From Agrobacterium tumefaciens (GTDB lineage Bacteria; Pseudomonadota; Alphaproteobacteria; Rhizobiales; Rhizobiaceae): a DNA stretch of 64,000 nucleotides. The notes under the pieces are model-generated. The model did no database searches, was not told where the DNA came from, and saw only the letters and a list, made by a program, of their open reading frames with translations. Below, in pieces: positions 52,703 through 61,542 of the stretch. The position numbers and the translations under genes are program-made. How positions within the stretch are numbered: position 1 is the stretch's first letter; each line of letters starts with the position of its first letter. The stretch is taken from assembly GCA_025560025.1 (NCBI GenBank), contig CP048485.1, positions 1,612,001-1,676,000 on the forward strand, given 5' to 3'.

Positions 52703-53158
52703 ATGAAAATCAAGGTCATCGCTCTCGCTGCCGCAGCAGCGCTCTCCTCTTCCGTGGCTTTTGCCCAGACGGCCACCACGGCTCCTGCTGTCGGCGCTGA
52801 CGCAACCTTGTCCGGTCCCGGCATCACCATGGGCACCAAGGCCACCGGCCCGCTGAAGTTCGTCAATGTCCAGAAGACCGACCTCACCGCCTCCCAGCTC
52901 GACGGCCTGGATATCTATAACGCCCAGAACGAAAATATCGGTGAAATCGAAGACGTCGTCATCGGCGATGGCAAATCTGTGATCGGCCTAGTCGCCAGCG
53001 TTGGCGGTTTCCTCGGCATCGACAAGAGCTATGTGGTGCTCGATCCGGCTTCGGTCGCGGTTCATAACGACAACGGCACCTGGAAGGCCTATGTCGACAC
53101 CACAAAGGAAGCGCTGCAAAACGCGCCCAAGCTCGACTACGACAAGCTGGACGACTGA
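52703..53158 (+). CDS. exported PRC-barrel domain protein
   Basis: The protein is 151 aa from the ATG at 52703 (GGGAAG upstream); earlier codons in the same frame run antisense to the DUF1801 gene. The signal peptide ends in VAFAQ. The PRC-barrel (about 60-135) has LTASQLDGLDIYNAQNENIG, EIEDVVIGDGKSVIGLVASV and the conserved YVVLDPASVAV. Periplasmic PRC proteins are common stress-induced proteins in rhizobia; the EcfG-type promoter fits this. Confidence 0.88.
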   Translation: MKIKVIALAAAAALSSSVAFAQTATTAPAVGADATLSGPGITMGTKATGPLKFVNVQKTDLTASQLDGLDIYNAQNENIGEIEDVVIGDGKSVIGLVASVGGFLGIDKSYVVLDPASVAVHNDNGTWKAYVDTTKEALQNAPKLDYDKLDD

Positions 53159-53181
53159 TTCCCCTGCAGTCGCAAGCTTGA

Positions 53182-53213
53182 CCCCCGCGATCCGTCATCG
53201 CGGGGGTTTTTCT
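53182..53213 (+). terminator. intrinsic terminator after the PRC-barrel gene
   Basis: CCCCCGCGAT (53182-53191) and ATCGCGGGGG (53197-53206) form a perfect 10-bp stem followed by TTTTTCTT, 23 nt after the stop codon. Confidence 0.9.
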
Positions 53214-53318
53214 TGAGTGGAGTTTCAGCGGTGCAACCGTCAATCCCGCGCGCACGGCGCTTGCCTTGCCGCCCGCCTCTCGCCTATCTTCGGCGCGAAA
53301 GACACCAAGGATCGATGC

Positions 53319-53930
53319 GTGCCCGCCAAAAATCTCTCTTCCTTCGCCATCCTCACGGCCACGATATTGCTGAGCACCCTTCCGTTGTCGGCACAGGCGG
53401 CCGACTGGAAACCCGCCGAGCAGATAAAAACCTATGCGATCAGCGGCGATACCGGCGGAGCACTTTACCAGTCCATCGGCGAGCGCGGCCCGACCGCAGG
53501 CGTGCAGGCCATTGCCCACACCACCTTCAAGCTGACATGGCGTCGGGATTATCGCCCGCAGCCGGATGGCGCCTGCGTACTGGCGACGGCCCGGCCCAAT
53601 CTCACCATCATCTATACCTGGCCGAAAGCGCCGGCCAAGTTACCGCAAGCTGTGGCCGCCAGCTGGAAAACCTTCATTTCCGGCGTGGAGACCCATGAAC
53701 GTGTGCATGGCGAACACATTCTAGACATGGTGAGGAAGATCGAGGCCTTCAGCACTGGCCTCAGGGCGGAAAACGATCCGAACTGCCAGAAGGTCCGCGT
53801 TGTCCTGCAGCAGCGGCTGGGCGAGCTTTCCAACGAACAGCGCCAGCGTGGACGCGATTTCGACCGGGACGAGCTTTCCCCGGGTGGCCGGGTGCACCAG
53901 CTCATTCTCGCGCTGGTCAACGGTCCCTGA
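53319..53930 (+). CDS. DUF922 putative zinc-protease-like exported protein (GTG start)
   Basis: The protein is 203 aa from the GTG at 53319, with AAGG about 8 nt upstream. This start puts a proper signal peptide (NLSSFAILTATILLSTLPLS, cleaved near AQAA) at the N-terminus, whereas the ATG at 53217 overlaps the terminator. The DUF922 core includes TTFKLTWRRDYRP and the HExxH motif ETHERVHGEHI (residues 126-130 for HERVH), a zinc-binding pattern. Peptidase activity is predicted by family only. Confidence 0.8.
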   Translation: MPAKNLSSFAILTATILLSTLPLSAQAADWKPAEQIKTYAISGDTGGALYQSIGERGPTAGVQAIAHTTFKLTWRRDYRPQPDGACVLATARPNLTIIYTWPKAPAKLPQAVAASWKTFISGVETHERVHGEHILDMVRKIEAFSTGLRAENDPNCQKVRVVLQQRLGELSNEQRQRGRDFDRDELSPGGRVHQLILALVNGP

Positions 53931-53960
53931 CAGCGAAGCAAAGCGATTGCAGCGCGAAAG

Positions 53961-54563
53961 CTACTCCGCCGCCTCGCCTTTCAGCAATGGTTCGGCGAGC
54001 GTTATGCTTTCCAGCTCATAGGAATAGCCTTCCAGCATCGTGTAGGCCTGCTCGATCGCCTCGATCTGTGCTTCTGCATTGCGGATGGCTTCGGCGATGG
54101 ACTGGCTGCGGGCGCGCAGCATGGAACTCAGCACATCGGTCTCCGGCTTCCTGCCCAGCCGGTCCATATGTTTGCGGACCCGGGTGCGGTGGCGTTCAAG
54201 CTCGAGAATATGGAAGCGGCTTTTCAGAATATCGTCGGTCAGCTTGCGGCGCATGGCGGCCACGGGGTCGAAGCTGCCGGGCTCGCGCTCGTCCAGAATG
54301 AATTCATTGACCAGCGTTTCGAGCATCAGCAGACCCTTGAGATCCTTGGCATCGGCCAGCTGCGGATCATAACCGGTATCGTCGAACACCTTCCGCCGCA
54401 CCGGATCCTTCAAAAGCTCGTAAGCCGTCTGCAGGCGGGCGAACTGCTCGCCATCGCCGCCGCTATCGGGATGGGCGGCCTTGGCAACCTTCCGATAGGC
54501 CGACTTGATCGCCGCCTCGTCGGCATCGCGTTCCACGCCAAGCAAAACATAAGGATCGATCAC
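53961..54563 (-). CDS. J-domain (DnaJ-like) protein
   Basis: This 200-aa protein has an N-terminal J domain: MIDPYVLLGVERDADEAAIK, SAYRKVAKAAHPDSGGDGEQ, with HPD at residues 31-33. A helical C-terminal part follows (about 95-200) without Gly/Phe or zinc-finger regions, so it is a class III J protein. It should stimulate a DnaK-type ATPase for a specialised client. It is convergent with the DUF922 gene. Confidence 0.9.
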   Translation of the reverse strand: MIDPYVLLGVERDADEAAIKSAYRKVAKAAHPDSGGDGEQFARLQTAYELLKDPVRRKVFDDTGYDPQLADAKDLKGLLMLETLVNEFILDEREPGSFDPVAAMRRKLTDDILKSRFHILELERHRTRVRKHMDRLGRKPETDVLSSMLRARSQSIAEAIRNAEAQIEAIEQAYTMLEGYSYELESITLAEPLLKGEAAE

Positions 54564-54957
54564 AAAAACACCTTCAAACGCAAACTGTTACCCGCGTGCC
54601 TTACACAATCCCGTACGGCGCACGGGCGGATCATAAGCCAAATCCACCCTCACGGCACCCCGCCCCGGCGCTTAAACCCGCAACAGCCACACAAAAGCCT
54701 TGCGGCATGCGCCGTCACGACCGGCGGAAAAGCCCTTGATACCGAAATTTGTCGGACCCAAGGCGACTATAATCAGGGGCGGGACAAAATTGTGGAAAGC
54801 GACGACGAAACATGATCCGCATCGCGTGCCATGCATATCGCAACCCATCGCGACATGCATGGCACGGGGCGTAACCGGCGTGTTTTCAGGGGGTTATGGT
54901 GGAACGTCGCCAACGGGTGTAAGCTTAACTTTTGGATCTGAAGGGAGGAATGATCCG
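54564..54957 (+). promoter_or_regulatory. 394-bp intergenic region with a perfect -10 box and a 12-bp hairpin
   Basis: No protein gene is supported. A TATAAT stands at 54768-54773 without a good -35 box. Downstream CGTGCCATGCAT (54825-54836) and ATGCATGGCACG (54855-54866) are exact inverted repeats. An inner TCGC/GCGA pair lies in the 18-nt loop. The structure would be in the leader of the lumazine-binding-like gene at 54958 or in a separate small RNA. No U run follows, so it is not a simple terminator. Confidence 0.45.
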
Positions 54958-55311
54958 ATGCCGCAAACCATTACCCAGACCGTCACGGACTATGTGCATG
55001 CCATGGCCTATGCGGATGAAGGCCTGATGCGTGATGTTTTCGATCCGCGCGCCAATATCGTCGGCACTTTTGAGGGCGAGACCGAATGGCTGTCGCTCGA
55101 GGACTTCGTCGACCAGATGCGAAAAAGCGACCGCGGCCTGCCGGACCACGACCCCACCTTCGAAATCCTCGGCATCGACAAGGAAGGCGACAGCGCCTCG
55201 GTGAAACTGGAGACGCGTTTCGACGGCATGGATTTCTACGAATATCTGTCTTTGCTGGAACGCGACGGCAACTGGTCGATCGTGCACAAACTTTACCACA
55301 TCAAGCCCTAG
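54958..55311 (+). CDS. NTF2-fold / putative lumazine-binding family protein
   Basis: This 117-aa protein starts MPQTITQTVTDYVHAMAYAD at 54958 with GGGAGGA about 8 nt upstream; the longer frame from 54700 crosses the hairpin region. It matches the Lumazine_bd_2 group: ADEGLMRDVFDPRANIVGTF, EWLSLEDFVDQMRKSDRG and LSLLERDGNWSIVHKLYHIK. The family name does not prove lumazine binding. It stands alone, with tRNA-Thr 60 bp downstream on the opposite strand. Confidence 0.82.
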   Translation: MPQTITQTVTDYVHAMAYADEGLMRDVFDPRANIVGTFEGETEWLSLEDFVDQMRKSDRGLPDHDPTFEILGIDKEGDSASVKLETRFDGMDFYEYLSLLERDGNWSIVHKLYHIKP

Positions 55312-55370
55312 GCATTAAGGCAGGCGGCGACAGAATACTGATGGGGGGAAGGCCAAGTCGTTGAAAATAC

Positions 55371-55446
<76 letters not shown>

Positions 55447-55658
55447 AATCCAGTGCCTTGCCAACTATCAGATTCTGACTTCGTGTAAAGCGAAAATTGT
55501 CCGCATGCCTTCGGCGGACATGTTTTCCACACAAGGCCCGCGGGACGGCTGGCATGACCGCAATCGTTGTGAAAGGCCTGCGAAATAAGCGAAGTATTTA
55601 CGTGCTGCGACTAGAATAGCGATAACCTATAACCATCCCAGCGGGAATAACGCATCCG

Positions 55659-57398
55659 ATGCGCGCAAGCATACAGAAAATACAGCTGACGGGCACGATC
55701 ATCATCGCCGTGAGTTCCATCCTGCTGGCCACACTTGCCGCGCTGCCGAGCGTCTCCAACTATCTGCGTTATCGCAACAATGCCGAGCAGCTGAGCCGCT
55801 TTGAAACCGCTCTCCATTCCGCCTGGCTGGTATCGGCCGAACGCGGCCCTGCCAACAATCTGATGGGAGCATCATCTGCGGATGCAAAGCTGGTGCAAGG
55901 GCTTGCTGCTGCGCGCAAAGCGACGGACGACAGGCTGTCTCAGCTCGAGGCTGCCTTCGCCGAGGAAATGAGGGCTCAGCCCGAACTGGCGAAAGCGCTT
56001 GCCGAAACCCGCAGAAAATTGGCGCAATCGCGAGAGGCGGTGGATCAGGTGGCCGCACTTGCACCCGATGGACGCAGCTACAGCGCCATGTCCAATGCCA
56101 TTCAATTGATGTTCAAGGCGGCGGATAGCGTCAACCTGCTTCGCGGCAGGGCCGCGCGCGCCATCATCATGAAGACGCCTGATGTAGCGATCGACATCGC
56201 AATGACCGGCACGGCCGGCGTGATGCGGGACAGAATCGGCCGACTCGGCTCTTACGTGGTCATGAGCCTGCAGGCAAACTCGCAGGACAAATTAAGCTAT
56301 CGCGCAAAATTCGATACCGAGATGCAGAGCCTCATGCTGCTGAAATCCTCGCTGTGGAACTATACCGCCGCTTATCTGTCGACACCGCGCCTCGACAAGG
56401 CGTTTCGCGATTTTGAAACATATTATTTCGGCCAGGCCCTTCGCTACGCGCAGAACACGATCGCGATCGTCATGCCATCCGCCCGTCCAAGTGTTCGTGG
56501 ATTCTCGGAAAACTACATTCTCGGCATGCGGTCATCGGATACGCTGCGCGACCTTATTCTCGCGGAAACCCGGGCCAGAATCGAAAAGAAGAAGCAGGAG
56601 GCGCTGATCTATGGCGGAGTGTCGCTGTTCATCGCCTGCATCGCGGTTTTGGTCCTGCTACGGCTCGCATCGGTCTACAGGACAGCGCTGTTCCAGCCAA
56701 TGCAATCCGTCCGGGCACAGATTGCCGCGATTGCCGATGGCGATCTCTCCGAGGCGAGCTATCAGGATAAAGTTGCACCCGAAGTGAAGAAGATGTTCCA
56801 GGAACTCGATTTCCTGCGCGAGCAGCTACGCCAGAAGGGGGAAATGGAGAACCAGCAGCGGGCGCTCGCCGAACAATTGCGCACGCTCTCCGAAACCGAT
56901 GCCCTGACCGGCGTATTCAACCGCCGCGCATTGGAGAAGGCCGTTCGCGCGATGCTGACCGGCGAGGACCAGTTTCAGGCTCTTGGCGTGATGATTGTTG
57001 ACATCGATCATTTCAAATCCATCAACGACAGATATGGCCATGCCATGGGCGACCTCGCATTGCAAAAGACGGCGGGGTTGCTAAGGGGCGCGTTGCGCAA
57101 GCACGATATTCTGGCGAGGTATGGTGGCGAGGAGTTTGTTGTCGTCCTGCAGGATGTCAGCCATGCCACGGCGACAGCCACCGCCGACCGGCTTCGCCGG
57201 CTGATCGAAGCCCAGATTGTCGATGAACAAAGCGGATTGTCGCTCACGGCAAGTTTCGGCGTTGTCTGGCAGGAAGCGCGCACGATCAACAGCTGGGACG
57301 AGCTGATCGCCATTGCCGACGACCGGCTTTACGAAGCCAAGCGCGCCGGCCGAAACAGGGTCTGGGCAACATACTTTCCGAAGGTCGCCAACGGCTAG
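55659..57398 (+). CDS. membrane-anchored diguanylate cyclase (GGDEF)
   Basis: A 579-aa protein. A first membrane helix at about 10-30 is followed by a periplasmic helical sensor of about 285 residues. A second helix lies at about 317-338, followed by a HAMP-like linker (FQPMQSVRAQIAAIADGDLS), a coiled coil and a C-terminal GGDEF domain. The catalytic motif is GGEEF at 489-493. The product-inhibition site RKHD (480-483) has the right spacing. The substrate-binding DxDxFKxxND region reads VDIDHFKSINDRYGH. It should make cyclic di-GMP in response to an envelope signal. Confidence 0.92.
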   Translation: MRASIQKIQLTGTIIIAVSSILLATLAALPSVSNYLRYRNNAEQLSRFETALHSAWLVSAERGPANNLMGASSADAKLVQGLAAARKATDDRLSQLEAAFAEEMRAQPELAKALAETRRKLAQSREAVDQVAALAPDGRSYSAMSNAIQLMFKAADSVNLLRGRAARAIIMKTPDVAIDIAMTGTAGVMRDRIGRLGSYVVMSLQANSQDKLSYRAKFDTEMQSLMLLKSSLWNYTAAYLSTPRLDKAFRDFETYYFGQALRYAQNTIAIVMPSARPSVRGFSENYILGMRSSDTLRDLILAETRARIEKKKQEALIYGGVSLFIACIAVLVLLRLASVYRTALFQPMQSVRAQIAAIADGDLSEASYQDKVAPEVKKMFQELDFLREQLRQKGEMENQQRALAEQLRTLSETDALTGVFNRRALEKAVRAMLTGEDQFQALGVMIVDIDHFKSINDRYGHAMGDLALQKTAGLLRGALRKHDILARYGGEEFVVVLQDVSHATATATADRLRRLIEAQIVDEQSGLSLTASFGVVWQEARTINSWDELIAIADDRLYEAKRAGRNRVWATYFPKVANG

Positions 57399-57414
57399 CC
57401 GGCCGAGCCTCAGG

Positions 57415-58524
57415 CTAGATCAAATCCAGTGTCATCACCACCGGGCAATGGTCCGAGGCCTTGGGGCGGTCCCAGCCGGTGCGCGGATAACGCTCCACCT
57501 CCTGCCCCGGCGGAAACACGGTGCGATAAGGTTGGCCGGCGCGGATGATTTCGGGAACCCTTGTGGCGTTGATCTGCGCAAGATGCGGGGAAAGCCAGAT
57601 ATAATCGAGCTGGCACAGGTGTTGTTCCTGCGGCCCGCGGGAATGATAAAGCGTCCAGCGATCCATCACGTCGCGGCGCGACATCGGATTGGTCACAAAC
57701 CCGTCAGCCGTAAAGATATCGAGCGCGCTCCTCGCCTCTTCGACGGGGTTGAAGCTGTAGCCATTGCGCCTGTCGCCGGAAATCACGACGCGCTCCTTAT
57801 AATCGTTCATGTCGCCGCAGATGGCGAAATTCTTGTTGCGGGTATTGCCGGCGCCCCAGCGGTTTTCAATGATGCGACGAACCGCCATGGCCTCCGCCTC
57901 ACGGATCGGCATGGTGGCAAGCCGGGCATCAACCGGGTCGCGGGAATTGGTCATGGATTTGAAATGCGTGACGTAAAGCGTCAGCGGCTTGCCGCCGATC
58001 CTCAGATCGATTTCCAGGCAATCCCGTTTGAAAATCTTGTCGTCGATCTGGTTTGTGGCGGCAAGCGTGGGATTGAAGAGGTCGAGATTGCGATAGGTCA
58101 GCGCCGCATGGCTCTTGATGTCGACCACCTCGATCCTGTCACCGTCCCGCGTCTCCTCGCGCATGACAACGGCGACATCGATACCGCGGCTGTCATTGCC
58201 CTCGACCAGATATTTCTGCAGGTAGCCATTGCCGACCATGCGATAGAGATAGCCATATTCAAAGGCCTGCAGCGCGGCCATGTTGTCCACTTCCTGGAGG
58301 CAGAGAATATCGGCATCCGCATCGGCGATGGCCAGCGCCGAAAGCTGGCGCGTATCGTCGGTGGAAGACACCATCCGCGCGCTTTCCAGCGCCTGATAAG
58401 TCGCCTCGTCCCTGATATCGAAAAGCTGGATCGCCCTGTCCCGCCGCGTCTGGTTGCGAAAGCCGGTGAAATCGAAACGGGTGAGGAGATTTTCGATATT
58501 GAAGGTGGCAAGCCGAAGCGACAT
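57415..58524 (-). CDS. endonuclease/exonuclease/phosphatase family protein
   Basis: A 369-aa protein starting MSLRLATFNIENLLTRFDFT. It has the EEP motifs LCLQEVDN (catalytic Glu), LTLYVTHFKSM, FAICGDMNDYKE and the terminal KASDHCPVVMTLD (catalytic His). It is cytosolic, with no signal peptide. Family members cleave nucleic acids or phospho-lipids/-sugars; which one is not decidable. It is convergent with the diguanylate cyclase, 16 nt apart. Confidence 0.9.
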   Translation of the reverse strand: MSLRLATFNIENLLTRFDFTGFRNQTRRDRAIQLFDIRDEATYQALESARMVSSTDDTRQLSALAIADADADILCLQEVDNMAALQAFEYGYLYRMVGNGYLQKYLVEGNDSRGIDVAVVMREETRDGDRIEVVDIKSHAALTYRNLDLFNPTLAATNQIDDKIFKRDCLEIDLRIGGKPLTLYVTHFKSMTNSRDPVDARLATMPIREAEAMAVRRIIENRWGAGNTRNKNFAICGDMNDYKERVVISGDRRNGYSFNPVEEARSALDIFTADGFVTNPMSRRDVMDRWTLYHSRGPQEQHLCQLDYIWLSPHLAQINATRVPEIIRAGQPYRTVFPPGQEVERYPRTGWDRPKASDHCPVVMTLDLI

Positions 58525-58638
58525 GAATGATCCCTGTTTTGAATACCGAGATTAGCGATTCCAGACCCGTTTCGCCAGTGGAGTGTTCTCGCACGAGTGC
58601 GGCGATGCCTACCTCTTTCCCATTGCTGAATTTCTCTC

Positions 58639-58753
58639 CGTCATACCGGCCCTTAGCCGGTATCCAGCCGGCCCAAGTCCTTGGGCTGAAAGGACTCTCT
58701 CGCCGCGCAGACGCGCGGCGGCTGGATTCCGGCTCAAGGCCGGAATGACGGGG
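58639..58753. repeat. RIME-like palindromic mosaic repeat
   Basis: A 115-bp intergenic block built of stems. ATACCGGC-CCTTA-GCCGGTAT (58643-58663) is on the left and ATTCCGGC-TCAAG-GCCGGAAT (58726-58746) on the right. Between them are GCCCAAG/CTTGGGC (58671-58686), AGTCCTT/AAGGACT (58676-58696) and CGCCGCGC/GCGCGGCG (58701-58720). The outer ends CGTCAT and ATGACG are inverted copies. This is the layout of rhizobial intergenic mosaic elements. It fills most of the 298-bp gap between the EEP gene and the ABC transporter genes. Confidence 0.75.
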
Positions 58754-58822
58754 AACCCCATAAAATGGGAGAAGCGCGATCTGCCGTATTATTGCATCGA
58801 CAGGTCGCCCGTGACACCACCT

Positions 58823-59851
58823 CTAAAGCCGCCACGCCGCACGAATGGCCACTGGCAGACGGTCCCCGACTGCAACCGCTTCCCGCGAATACGCCCTCAG
58901 CGCCTGCCCATCCGGCAGGTCGAGACGCAGGGCATAACGCTCGCCCTCGTAAAGAACCGACGTCACAGTGCAGGGAATGCCATCTGCATCCCGAACCACA
59001 TCCTGCGGCCGCACGAGAATATCAGCCTGCGGTGATCCGGTTCCGCTCTCCATCGCCGCCCGAAGTCCCGCCCAATCAAGGTCGCGCACGGCCACTTCCG
59101 GCACCGGCAATGTCAAGATTGCCCCCTGCCCCACCAGCGAGCCGACCAGCCTGCCTTCGGGCCGCGCATAAAGCTCCGCCGGTGGCGCGACCTGCAGCAG
59201 CTTGCCCTGCGACATCACGGCGACATCGGTCGCAAGCGCCATGGCTTCCGCCTGATCGTGGGTGACATAAATCATCGTCGCGCCGGAGCGGATGTGGAAC
59301 TCGCGGAACGTCTCCTCCATCTCCTGCCTGAGATGCCGGTCGAGATTGGCGAGCGGCTCGTCGAGCAGCACCACGTCAGGCTCGGTAACGAGGCAGCGGG
59401 CAAGCGCCACACGCTGCCGCTGGCCACCGGACAATTCGGCGGGACGACGATCGGCGAAGCTCTCGAGGCGGACGGCGGCAAGCGCCTGACGCACCTTCTC
59501 GCGATATTTCTCCCCCGAAATGCCGCGCACCTTCAAGGGATAACCGGCATTGTCGGCAACCGACATATGCGGCCACAAGGCATAGGACTGGAACACCATC
59601 GCCATGTTGCGCCGCTCCGGCGGCACCATGCTGCCGGCATCGGCCAGCACCCGCTCACCGAGCAGGATGGAACCGTCGGTAGGCTGTTCGAAACCGGCGA
59701 TCATGCGCAGTACCGTCGTCTTGCCGCAGCCGGAAGGCCCGAGTAAAGCAAGAAAACCGCCGTCACGTACCGTCAGCGACACATCGTCCACGGCTGGTTT
59801 CGAACCGGCACCGAAACTCTTCGACAGGCGGTTCAGGATCAGTTTCGCCAA
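58823..59851 (-). CDS. ABC importer ATP-binding protein (FbpC/PotA-like)
   Basis: This 342-aa ATPase has Walker A GPSGCGKT at 38-45, the Q-loop VFQSYALWPHM, the signature LSGGQRQRVALARCLV, Walker B VVLLDEPLANLD and the switch His in IYVTHDQAEAM. A C-terminal TOBE-like regulatory domain follows. It belongs to the Fe3+/polyamine/2-aminoethylphosphonate import group. It overlaps the permease gene by 13 bp and is the last gene of the operon. Confidence 0.9.
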   Translation of the reverse strand: MAKLILNRLSKSFGAGSKPAVDDVSLTVRDGGFLALLGPSGCGKTTVLRMIAGFEQPTDGSILLGERVLADAGSMVPPERRNMAMVFQSYALWPHMSVADNAGYPLKVRGISGEKYREKVRQALAAVRLESFADRRPAELSGGQRQRVALARCLVTEPDVVLLDEPLANLDRHLRQEMEETFREFHIRSGATMIYVTHDQAEAMALATDVAVMSQGKLLQVAPPAELYARPEGRLVGSLVGQGAILTLPVPEVAVRDLDWAGLRAAMESGTGSPQADILVRPQDVVRDADGIPCTVTSVLYEGERYALRLDLPDGQALRAYSREAVAVGDRLPVAIRAAWRL

Positions 59852-61533
59852 GGGACCACTCCTTTCGGCAGATAGCGCCCCAGAATTTCCAGCAGAGCCA
59901 TGAGGAAAATCACCATGATGACGACAAGCACCGAAAGTGCCGAGGCAAGATCGAAGCTGCCGCTGTCATCGAGGTTGTAAATGAGCACACCGAGCGTCTG
60001 GGTGCCGGCCGACCACAGCAGCGCCGAGACCGTCAGCTCATTGCAGGCGATCAGGAAAACGAGGATGACCGATGCCCCCGCCGCAGGCCCGACCAGCGGC
60101 AGGATGATATCCTTCAACCGTCGCCAGAAACCGGCGCCGGAGAGCCTTGCTGCCTCTTCCAGTGACGGATCGAATTGCAGGAAGGCGCTGACCATGGGTT
60201 TGAGGCTGACGGCGAAGAAGGAGGAGAAATAGGCAAGCAGTATGATCCAGATCGTGCTGTAAAGCGTGATGCCGACAAGCGGGATGGGGGCGGCGAAAAG
60301 CAGCACGAAGGAGACGGAAATCACCACCCCCGGCAGCGCATAGGGAATATCCACCAGCGCCGAGAGCAGGAACATGAAGCGGCTTTTGCCGCGCACCAGG
60401 AAATAGGCCGTCAGCACCGTCACCGCCAGCAGGCAAAGCGAGGTGGCCGTCGCCAGAAACAGTGAGTTGCGGAAGGCGGTACGCGTCACGCTCTGGCGGT
60501 AAAGCAATTCCTCATAGGCATGCAGCGTCGCCGTCTTGAGGCTGAGCGGCACGCCATAGGCAGGCGCGAGCGAGCTTGCCACCAGCGCCGTCAGCGGCGC
60601 CACCAGCATGAAGAACAGCACGAGCCACAGGGCAAGCTCCGCCGCCACCCGCCACAGCCCAAGCCGGAAGGTCGCCGCCTTGCCGGAAAGACCGATGATG
60701 CGATAGTCCCTGCCTTTCATCGCCCGTTCCTGCAAAGCGAGGCCAGCGACGGAGATGATGGCGATCATGGTGGAGAGAATGGCGATATCGCCGAAGGTGC
60801 TGGTGCCGAAACTGGCGAAACGGCTGTAGATTAGTGTCGGCAGGGTGAAGATCGAGGCGGGAATGCCGAGGATCGCCGGAATGCCGAAATTGCCGACACT
60901 GGAGACGAAGGAGATCGCCGCCCCGGCAATCAGCCCCGGCGTCGACAGCGGCAGGATGATATCGAACAGCACGCGGCGCGGTGAAGCGCCGGAGAGCTTG
61001 GCGGCCTCGATGCCGTCCTGCGGCAAGGCCAGCAGGCCGGCCCGCAGCGACAGATAAACAAGCGGCGCGTGCTGCACGCCGAGCAGAAGCGCGATACCCG
61101 CAATCGAATAAAGCGGCTGCGGCGACCCCATCGGCGGCGCAAGGCCGATGGCCTTCAACAGCGTGCTCGAGGGACCGGTCATGCCGATCCACGACAGCGC
61201 CGTCACCTGCGGCGGGATCATCATCGGCAGCATGAATAGAAAGCTCAGGATCGACTTGCCGCGGATGTCGCAAAGCGTCAGCGCAAGTGCGAAAGCGCCG
61301 CCGATCAAAAGCGAAATCAGCATGCCGAAAAACGAGGTGGAGAGCGTGTTCAGCGCCGCATCCCAAAGAGCCGGATCGGCGAGAAGCCGCGATATGTCAC
61401 CGTTAAGTGACGAGATGATACCGGTATAGGCGAGCCGCCCGAGCGGCAGGGCGCTGAGCGCAAAAACAACGCTGACCACAAAAGGAAACAGCCAGCGCGG
61501 CTGGCTGCTTCCATAGGCATTGGAACGGGACAT
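59839..61533 (-). CDS. ABC importer permease with fused double domain (FbpB-like)
   Basis: A 564-aa protein with about twelve membrane helices and two BPD_transp_1 halves, each with an EAA-type loop (IEAAKLSGASPRRVLFDIIL in the first, LEEAARLSGAGFWRRLKDII in the second). One chain therefore supplies both membrane domains, as in FbpB. It lies 9 nt downstream of the binding-protein gene and overlaps the ATPase gene. Confidence 0.9.
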   Translation of the reverse strand: MSRSNAYGSSQPRWLFPFVVSVVFALSALPLGRLAYTGIISSLNGDISRLLADPALWDAALNTLSTSFFGMLISLLIGGAFALALTLCDIRGKSILSFLFMLPMMIPPQVTALSWIGMTGPSSTLLKAIGLAPPMGSPQPLYSIAGIALLLGVQHAPLVYLSLRAGLLALPQDGIEAAKLSGASPRRVLFDIILPLSTPGLIAGAAISFVSSVGNFGIPAILGIPASIFTLPTLIYSRFASFGTSTFGDIAILSTMIAIISVAGLALQERAMKGRDYRIIGLSGKAATFRLGLWRVAAELALWLVLFFMLVAPLTALVASSLAPAYGVPLSLKTATLHAYEELLYRQSVTRTAFRNSLFLATATSLCLLAVTVLTAYFLVRGKSRFMFLLSALVDIPYALPGVVISVSFVLLFAAPIPLVGITLYSTIWIILLAYFSSFFAVSLKPMVSAFLQFDPSLEEAARLSGAGFWRRLKDIILPLVGPAAGASVILVFLIACNELTVSALLWSAGTQTLGVLIYNLDDSGSFDLASALSVLVVIMVIFLMALLEILGRYLPKGVVPWRN

Positions 61534-61542
61534 GCCGCTATA

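Noticed and set aside
54700..54957. N-terminal extension of the lumazine-binding-like protein
   Set aside because: It would translate the 12-bp hairpin and promoter region; the ATG at 54958 has a proper ribosome-binding site and matches the family start.
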